NCBI RefSeq assembly: GCF_002234675.1
Contig: NC_019880.2
Coordinates: 20,224,789-20,288,788 of the forward strand
Source of the DNA: Oryzias latipes
Taxonomy: Eukaryota > Chordata > Actinopteri > Beloniformes > Adrianichthyidae
Direction: 5' to 3'
DNA length: 64,000 bases
A program made the position numbers and the translations under genes. Of this stretch, positions 57,701 to 64,000 are shown in pieces (position 1 is the stretch's first letter; each line of letters opens with the position of its first letter). The notes beneath the pieces were generated by a model. The model did no database searches, had not been told where the DNA came from, and saw only the letters and a program-made list of their open reading frames with translations.

Positions 57701-60700
57701 AATCCTGCTAGACCTGAGCGCTGCCTTTGATACTGTTGATCATGGGATCCTTTTGCACAGACTCCAAGACTGGGTTGGCATCTCTGGATCTGCCCTAAGT
57801 TGGCTCAAGTCTTATCTAGAAGACAGGAAATATTTTGTTGAAATTGGGAGTTGTGTCTCAGACTACATGGCCTTGACTTGTGGTGTGCCCCAGGGATCGA
57901 TCCTGGGACCCCTTCTGTTCAACCTCTACATGCTGCCACTAGGGCAGTTAATACGCAGTAATAACATATCTTATCACAACTATGCAGATGATACTCAGAT
58001 CTATGTGTCACTGACAACAGGTGAATATGGGCCGGTGGATTCACTCAGCCACTGCCTCCAACAGATCAGTGCGTGGATGCAGAACAACTTTCTCCAGCTA
58101 AACTCAAACAAGACCGAAGTTATTATTTTTGGCCCACAGAAACAAAGAGAAAGTCTCAGCAGCTACCTTCATTCTCTGTCTCTTAAACCCTCAAATCAAG
58201 TCAGAAACCTAGGGGTAATCATGGACTCTGACCTGAACTTTAACAGCCATATCAAGTCAGTAACATCAGCGGCATTTTATCATCTGAAAAACATTGCCAA
58301 AATCAAAAACATAGTGTCAAAGCCAGACCTGGAGATACTTATTCATGCATTTGTCTCCAGTAGGTTAGACTACTGTAACGGCCTGCTCACCGGCCTCTCC
58401 AAACGAGCTGTAAAACAGCTTCAGTACATCCAGAATGCTGCTGCTCGAGTCCTGACCAGAACCAGGAAGTATGATCACATTAGTCCTGTGCTCAGGTCTC
58501 TGCACTGGCTCCCTGTACCTGAAAGAATAGACTTCAAAGCAGCTCTGCTTGTGTACAAGTCTCTCCATGGCCGAGCACCAAAGTACATCTCTGACATATT
58601 AGTGCCATATGAACCATCTCGTACTCTGAGGACCTCAGGGGCCGGCCTCCTATTGATTCCCAGAGTCAGAACTAAACAAGGGGAATCAGCGTTTCAATAT
58701 TCTGCAGCTAAAATCTGGAACAGCCTCCCTGAAGTCGTAAGACAGGCCTCTTCTGTGCTCATGTTCAAATCTAGACTTAAAACATTTCTGTTTAGCCGTG
58801 TATATGACTGAAAGGTCCTATCTGCACTTTTCTTTCCTTTCCTTCCTTTATTTTTAAATCAGTTTTCAAATTTTTTTTTTCTTTTCTTTTAAAGTAAATT
58901 TTATGTTGATTATTTCTATGATTTATTGTGATTTTAATGCATTTTTCTGTTTTGTGAAGCACCTTGAATTACTTTGTGTATGAATTGTGCTATACAAATA
59001 AACTTGCCTTGCCTTGCCTTGCCAGAACATGAACCGTGCGTGTCTATGTGCAATTCATCAGGGCGGCAGTTTAGCTGCGGCGGCAGAGCGGGTCGTCCAA
59101 CAACCGAAAAGTTGGCGGATCGATCCCCGCTCTCCCCAGCCAGCTGTCGCCCCCCCCAGCGCGGCTAGTCTGCAGCTCACCGCTCCCCCCAGGGGATGGG
59201 TTAAAACGCGGAGAAGAATTTCCCCATTGTGGGATAAATAAAGGATCAATCCAATGCGTCAATGATGTCATTTGAACGTGATATGTGTGCCGTATATGTG
59301 ATCTAAAAGTTATACATCGGTGGTTCATGCATGAAAAGTCCATTATACATACGTGGAACAGTTGTAGAAACATACATTTCTGTATGCATCTCACAAAAAA
59401 CACACACAATTGCATAAGATTTACGTAATAATTGTGTATAAACTGCATTATTACTAACTGACTACTGAGGTTCTTTAGTTATCAGAGCTGGTTGTGTTTT
59501 TGCAAATACCTGGAATGTTTGGACGTCCGTTGAAACATGTCAGGTATGTGACAAAAACACAAAGAACCTCAGAAATCATCGCAATCCTCAAATTCTGAAC
59601 AGCTCAAAACCACGTTCACGTAAAGACCCGTCGGCCCAAACCCTCGAAGAACACAAAAACACGTATGAATGACGTAGATCACGCATGTATCCTGATGGAC
59701 CGACGTGTCATACGTGGAAAATGCATAAATCGTACGTAGTGGCTGTGCGACACGGCCCTCACGTAACATCATGTGACTTAGCTGAGAGTGTCATGGATGT
59801 AAGGTTCAAGCGTTTCAGCGTTTTATTCCGCTTCCATGTTACATGTTACATGGAGACTCTTTCCCGGCCTTCAGTCATTGAAGAAGGTGTCCAACCCTGC
59901 ATTTTCCCGCCATTTTCTGCTGAAGTCTGGCGTTTGTACAGAGAAGACGGTCCTCACCTTTCCTCCATTGATGACTTCGTCTGGATCGATCACATTCCCC
60001 AGGGACTTGGACATCTTCTCTCCCGTCTCGCTGACGGCAAAGCCGTGGACCACCAGACACCTGCAGGATCCGCTTCTGAGTTTCACAGCAACAAAAAGGT
60101 TCTGGAGGGGGTCTTCAGGCAGCTCACGTACTTGTAAGGAGCTTTGTTTCTCACAGCCACACTGGTGAGCAGCGAGGACTGAAACCAGCCCCCCAGCTGG
60201 TCCTTGCCCTCCACGCACACATCCGCCCTGGAGTCCAGCTCTGCAGGACGGGGGGCAACATGAAGGACAGAACACAGAAAGGAGGACGGACGGGTTTAGA
60301 AGTAGGCTGAGATTAGTTTGACACAGCATTCAAAAAAGGATTCTGACAGACAGCTGCAGAGGCATCAACTAGCTCCGCCCACCTCCACCCAGAAACATGC
60401 ACCGGAAGCAGAGAAGGGAGAGAGAGGCCTGCAAATGGGAGTTTCAGCTTCAGGAGGAACCTCCTCCAGTCTCATGACACAAAAACAGCAGCACATCACA
60501 GAAAAGAGCTGCAGCCCCGCCCCCTGCAGGAGAAGGACTCATGAACCTGCACCCAGAGGACTGCGGCGCGAGGAGGGGAGCCAGCGGAGACGCCTCTCTG
60601 GCTCCTCAGGGTCCTCCTGCCCCTCCCCTGCAGACGACAGTGAGGAGGCTCACAAGAATGAAAACATCCTGCTTCACAGATGGCAAAATGTCAACACGCT

Positions 60701-60996
60701 TAAATATTTTCAAAACATCAGCTGACTGAAGAGCCCCGCCTCCAGCTTCTGACAGCGAACCAATGTCTCGAACAGGACGCATCTAGCAAAGTTCATCCCC
60801 TATCACATTCTGAACCACACTTAAACTTCTCCCACTTCGTTATTCCAAACAGAAATAAAATGCACATCTGACAAGATAGATGAAGTTGGGAGCTTGACTT
60901 GCCTTCGAGAACAGCTGCCCACGACGATCCACTGTCAAACCAGATGTCCAGCACATCTTCACCTCGAACAAAGTCGCTCGCCGCACCAGCTCCAGC
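51786..60996 (-). CDS. iars2: Mitochondrial isoleucyl-tRNA synthetase, 3' part
   Basis: Charges mitochondrial tRNA-Ile with isoleucine in the matrix. Ten in-frame exons on the minus strand: 60996-60903, 60240-60132, 60060-59958, 55067-54945, 54867-54736, 54664-54558, 54485-54340, 53320-53130, 52868-52724, 51943-51786, giving the C-terminal 435 aa; earlier exons are outside the window. The first reads [13 protein letters not shown], the second [20 protein letters not shown], the third has the catalytic KMSKS loop ([10 protein letters not shown], codons at 60017-60003), the fourth [14 protein letters not shown]. Then come the anticodon-binding helices ([32 protein letters not shown]). The last exon ends in two Cys pairs (CPRC, CSRC), the zinc-binding tail. 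Phases agree at every junction. The intron after the first exon starts with GC (AAG|GCAAGT). The 4.9-kb intron 54945/59958 side houses a LINE. Confidence 0.95.
53517..53985 (-). repeat. Dispersed repeat B, reverse copy
   Basis: This is the most complete copy of repeat B. The segment 53600-53906 matches 42186-41885 inverted, and 53517-53600 matches 50345-50268 inverted. The right end reads ATCGTTCCAGCCCTA, the complement of a TAGGGCTGGAAC end typical of hAT-like elements. It lies in an IARS2 intron. Confidence 0.75.
55354..55839 (+). CDS. Proline-rich ORF1-like frame of the LINE
   Basis: An open frame of 161 codons rich in Pro, Ser, Ala and Gln (for example [20 protein letters not shown]) precedes ORF2 by about 100 bp. 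The position fits the first ORF of CR1/L2-type elements, whose products bind RNA, but I see no zinc knuckle or other domain. The true start may lie upstream or in another frame. Confidence 0.4.
   Translation: MDPAAPAPQPPPSKDSAAPASQQPRPAKDPTAEPQQQPPDLAPEIPPSDQLWAPPATSTPSEDSLSFSSPPLSPMALPSHFDSLIKSGIKMAPLTPVSLTPHRSSPTPPALPPYPSSKPPPTRPLHRSPKSRPAPAPPGPTPKLPSTRPPLRASRRTIPRS
55942..57222 (+). pseudogene. LINE ORF2, endonuclease half
   Basis: 426 codons. The N-terminal part is an apurinic-endonuclease-like domain that nicks target [43 protein letters not shown] and the catalytic SDHFCVF are all present in order (residues about 30-230). The remainder leads into the reverse transcriptase region. The frame is lost at an A5 run near 57195 (reading GGC ATT AAA AAG), one base short or two bases long compared with the frame that continues downstream. 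Confidence 0.85.
57333..58811 (+). pseudogene. LINE ORF2, reverse transcriptase half
   Basis: 492 codons in the frame that follows the break at about 57195; the first ATG is at 57333 but the homologous frame starts further upstream. Reverse transcriptase blocks in order: [45 protein letters not shown] (first catalytic Asp), [15 protein letters not shown], and YADDTQIY with the catalytic Asp pair. The C-terminal part ([41 protein letters not shown]) is typical of CR1/L2-type LINEs. It ends at the stop at 58809-58811. Confidence 0.9.
59070..59258 (+). mobile_element. tRNA-derived SINE
   Basis: A tRNA-like head with GGCGGATCGATCCCCGCTC in the B-box position is followed by a body and the typical tail GAAGAATTTCCCCATTGTGG and ATAAATAAAGGATCAAT. 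It is inserted just behind the LINE tail in the same IARS2 intron. Confidence 0.65.
59465..59573. repeat. Imperfect long hairpin
   Basis: CTGAGGTTCTTT (59465) and TTGTGTTTTTGCAAATACCT (about 59492) are found inverted as AGGTATGTGACAAAAACACA followed by AAGAACCTCAG (to 59573), with a bulge of about 14 bases in the left arm. It probably marks a small inverted-repeat element; several ACGTATGAATGACG-type motifs lie nearby. Confidence 0.7.
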
Positions 60997-61731
60997 CTAA
61001 AGACACAGGAACATTCCCGTTCAGTACTTGCCCTGAAGATGCTTTCCACCGGAAAACTTCTGTCCTTTCTCCATGTTTTCCGCATTCATTAGCATCCTGC
61101 ACGGCTCCAACAGGCTCACCTGTGCCTAAAAGTAAAGAACTGATGAAAAGGAGGACAGGTGGAGGCTTGGACTGGCTGAGGAGCAGGAGAAAGGTGAGAG
61201 GAAGAGCTTTGAATCGGGTCCTCCTTCCTCCCTCACAGACAGGAGGTCCCTGCCAAACAGGCTCATGGGTTGGGCAGAGCCAAAAGTCCAGTTCATCACA
61301 TGTATGCCAACTGTGTCTTGGCATCTGGACCTCTAGTCTTCTTCCTTGATACGTGTCACTACTCTTCATCAGGGATGCTGGGACCAAGTCCAACATGTGT
61401 CCTCCAGGTGGGTACCCAGGTTCCTGCAGTTAAACGCCTCATTAAGGGGACAAAGTAGAGGAAGCAGAGCGAAAAGCCTCTCTTCTGGTGATCCTGAGAT
61501 GGCAGCTCACACTGGAGGTTTGGTCTTTAGACTGAAGAAGGGCAGCAAGGCAAAGAAGAGAAAGAGGCGTCTGAGGCCACGCCGTCTTTTGAGGGAAGGG
61601 TGACCAACATGTACTTCTATGACCCCTCTTTCAAATCATCCACCTTCTGGTCAAGAATCTGGACATGTTGGTCCTCAAATGAGAGTCTGTTTAAGTGGGA
61701 ATAAACTGCCCAAAACGGACGTGGGGTGCTC
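60997..61731 (-). other. IARS2 intron sequence left of the minisatellite
   Basis: It begins with the CTTTAG acceptor of the exon at 60996-60903. I looked for the preceding IARS2 exon (which would encode the segment before [10 protein letters not shown]) and did not find it in the window, so this is taken as intron. Confidence 0.5.
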
Positions 61732-63077
61732 CTCCCCTGGTGGTACATCCTCCCCTGGTGCTACATCCTCCCCTGGTGCTACATCCTCCCCTGGTGCTAC
61801 ATCCTCCCGTGGTGCTACATCCTCCCCTGGTGCTACATCCTCCCCTGGTGCTACATCCTCCCCTGGTGCTACATCCTCCCGTGGCGCTACATCCTCCCGT
61901 GGCGCTACATCCTCCCGTGGCGCTACATCCTCCCGTGGCGGTACATCCTCCCCTGGTGCTACATCCTCCCGTGGTGCTACATCCTCCCGTGGTGCTACAT
62001 CCTCCCGTGGTGCTACATCCTCCCCTGGTGCTACATCCTCCCCTGGTGCTACATCCTCCCCTGGTGCTACATCCTCCCCTGGTGCTACATCCTCCCCTGG
62101 TGCTACATCCTCCCCTGGCGCTACATCCTCCCCTGGCGCTACATCCTCCCCTGGCGCTACATCCTCCCGTGGCGGTACATCCTCCCGTGGCGCTACATCC
62201 TCCCGTGGCGCTACATCCTCCCGTGGTGCTACATCCTCCCCTGGTGCTACATCCTCCCCTGGTGCTACATCCTCCCCTGGTGCTACATCCTCCCCTGGTG
62301 CTACATCCTCCCGTGGCGCTACATCCTCCCGTGGCGCTACATCCTCCCGTGGCGCTACATCCTCCCCTGGCGCTACATCCTCCCCTGGCGCTACATCCTC
62401 CCCTGGCGCTACATCCTCCCCTGGCGCTACATCCTCCCGTGGCGCTACATCCTCCCGTGGCGGTACATCCTCCCCTGGTGCTACATCCTCCCGTGGTGCT
62501 ACATCCTCCCCTGGTGCTACATCCTCCCGTGGCGGTACATCCTCCCGTGGCGGTACATCCTCCCGTGGCGGTACATCCTCCCCTGGTGCTACATCCTCCC
62601 CTGGTGCTACATCCTCCCCTGGTGCTACATCCTCCCCTGGTGCTACATCCTCCCCTGGTGCTACATCCTCCCCTGGTGCTACATCCTCCCCTGGTGCTAC
62701 ATCCTCCCCTGGTGCTACATCCTCCCCTGGTGCTACATCCTCCCGTGGCGCTACATCCTCCCGTGGCGGTACATCCTCCCGTGGCGGTACATCCTCCCGT
62801 GGCGGTACATCCTCCCCTGGTGCTACATCCTCCCCTGGTGCTACATCCTCCCCTGGTGCTACATCCTCCCCTGGTGCTACATCCTCCCGTGGTGCTACAT
62901 CCTCCCGTGGTGCTACATCCTCCCGTGGTGCTACATCCTCCCGTGGTGCTACATCAACCCGTGGTGCTACATCCTCCCGTGGTGCTACATCCTCCCGTGG
63001 TGCTACATCCTCCCGTGGTGCTACATCCTCCTGTAGTTGTACGTTCTCCTGTAGTGGTACATTCTCCCGTGGAGGTG
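61732..63077. repeat. 1.3-kb minisatellite of an 18-bp unit
   Basis: About 72 clean copies plus three diverged copies at the right of the unit TCCCCTGGTGCTACATCC. Variation is limited mainly to three positions (CCCC/CCCG, GGT/GGC, GCTAC/GGTAC), combined into five recurrent variants that occur in runs, which indicates block-wise expansion. Since 18 is a multiple of three and the unit lacks stop codons in most frames, long open frames span it: 61619-63157, 61695-63182 and 61726-63036 on the + strand and 63300-61675 on the - strand. I see no independent evidence that any is translated. Confidence 0.95.
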
Positions 63078-64000
63078 TTTCTCCAGGGTTCAGCTCGGAG
63101 CGTTCTTCACTGCGCTGGACTACATCAACTGCCTTGCTTCTTTTGTCTTTGGGGTGAACCGGTTGTGTCTCAGTGTGTTTAAAATGGGTTTGCTTTTGGC
63201 GTTTGTTACATTTTTTAGAGAAACGTACTGAATGACGATGTTTGTGTTTCCGTCCTGGTGTGATATGTTGGCTTGTTGAAAGCCCTTTCAGTACATCCAC
63301 AGCCCGACTTCAGATGAACCTCTTCCTTTTTCTTGGCTTCTGTTGAGGCGGGGATTCGTTTTGCCACGTGGTTTAAAGTTTTGATGACTCTCTGTTTGTG
63401 TTGGAGTGGGTGGAGTCTAACAGCAGGTTTTAAAGGTTCTGGAGCAATGATGTCCGTCTCCTGACCTCAGTATTCATGAGCCGCTCTGGGAGATCTCAAA
63501 GCAAGAAAGCCCAAGAACTGAAAGGAAACAGTCGGCTTTACCACTCAAGAAAACAAAGAACTTCGTCCACAACGACCACAAGAGACTTGAAGCTGTTATT
63601 GATGCAAAAGGAGGAATTACGAGGATTTAGAGCTGGAGCAGGGAAACTCTTGTACAGGGTCATGTGAGACGTTTCTGTCATTAGGATTTAAGGGTAAACA
63701 GAAGTTTTTGACAATAAAAGCCTTCATCCAACCACCAACTATAGTGAGAAAAAGTGAGAAAAAGTTTTTTCCTTCAGATTCTCTCAAATGAGCAGCAAAT
63801 CCTCAATTTCTTGTAGGCTATACCTCTTCAGGTGTGATGGTGAAGTTGGGGCCCTTTTCCTAAACTTCTCCTTCAGGATGTTAGAGCTTCTTGTCTGAGT
63901 TTCTTCACTTTAATTTAGGGGCTTCTTCAATGTCATGTCCTGTTCTGGGTGGACGCTCCTCTGTCTCCTGTGGAATGAACGTCCTCTCCCTGCCCTTTTG
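63078..64000. other. Unassigned sequence at the right edge
   Basis: Probably more IARS2 intron. A 63-codon + strand frame (63476-63667) and the minus-strand approach to the minisatellite (for example RKHKHRHSVRFSKKCNKRQK at about 63250-63190) are rich in charged residues but have no recognised similarity. Confidence 0.4.

Larger units (their letters stand above)
55150..59023 (+). mobile_element. Nearly full-length L2/CR1-type LINE in an IARS2 intron
   Basis: A 3.9-kb non-LTR retrotransposon, antisense to IARS2, with a 5' region coding a proline-rich frame, an endonuclease plus reverse transcriptase ORF2 broken once, a short 3' UTR, and a tail of CCTTG repeats at 59004-59023. The 5' boundary is approximate: it must lie left of 55350 and right of the IARS2 exon ending at 55067. 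It is by far the best-preserved element in the window, suggesting recent insertion. Confidence 0.85.

Noticed and set aside
60318..60725. 135-codon + strand ORF antisense to IARS2
   Set aside because: It lies in an IARS2 intron (60241-60902) with no similarity and no splice support.
61732..63077. Regular repeat resembling a CRISPR array
   Set aside because: The repeats are directly tandem without unique spacers, and the DNA is vertebrate; it is a minisatellite.
61619..63157. 512-codon + strand ORF of SSPGAT repeats as a protein gene
   Set aside because: The unit length is a multiple of three without stops, so open frames arise automatically in all three + frames; no preferred frame, domain or splice context supports it.

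Overview
This window is vertebrate nuclear DNA, almost certainly from a ray-finned (teleost) fish. The protein-coding parts are vertebrate genes with compact introns, many only 75-150 bp. The rest is a dense mixture of typical teleost transposable elements: CR1/L2-type LINEs, Tc1-like, hAT-like and Harbinger elements, TTAA-target MITEs and tRNA-derived SINEs. The species cannot be named from the sequence alone.

Three real genes are supported. (1) A complete five-exon KCNK5 (TASK-2, two-pore K+ channel) gene on the + strand, coding 5156-12928, 528 aa, after a GC-rich promoter-like stretch. (2) A complete 35-exon RAB3GAP2 gene (non-catalytic subunit of the Rab3 GTPase-activating complex) on the + strand, coding 29298-51203, 1345 aa; every exon junction was placed by splice sites, reading phase and family similarity. 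(3) The 3' part of IARS2 (mitochondrial isoleucyl-tRNA synthetase) on the - strand, ten exons between 60996 and 51786 encoding the last 435 aa, including the KMSKS motif and the C-terminal zinc-finger Cys pairs. Its 5' exons lie beyond the right edge. RAB3GAP2 and IARS2 are convergent, with about 580 bp between stop codons; the same gene pair is adjacent in human.

Layout: 1-4.8 kb, repeats and unassigned DNA; 4.8-13.3 kb, KCNK5; 13.3-29.0 kb, a gene-free interval with LINE fragments, a Tc1-like relic, a two-gene Harbinger relic and an L2-type fragment; 29.0-51.4 kb, RAB3GAP2 with introns loaded with nested elements; 51.6-61.0 kb, the 3' half of IARS2, one intron of which holds a nearly full-length LINE in antisense orientation; 61.0-64.0 kb, an upstream IARS2 intron or flank dominated by a 1.3 kb minisatellite of an 18-bp unit.

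No new multi-gene system was found. The observations most worth checking are three probable GC-AG introns (one with a tandem alternative at both ends), the minisatellite that keeps most reading frames open, a TTAA MITE whose two flanks match distant points of the same host repeat, inverted 300-bp repeats bracketing the 3' half of RAB3GAP2, and several strong palindromes. All calls come from reading the sequence; no alignment or database search was run.
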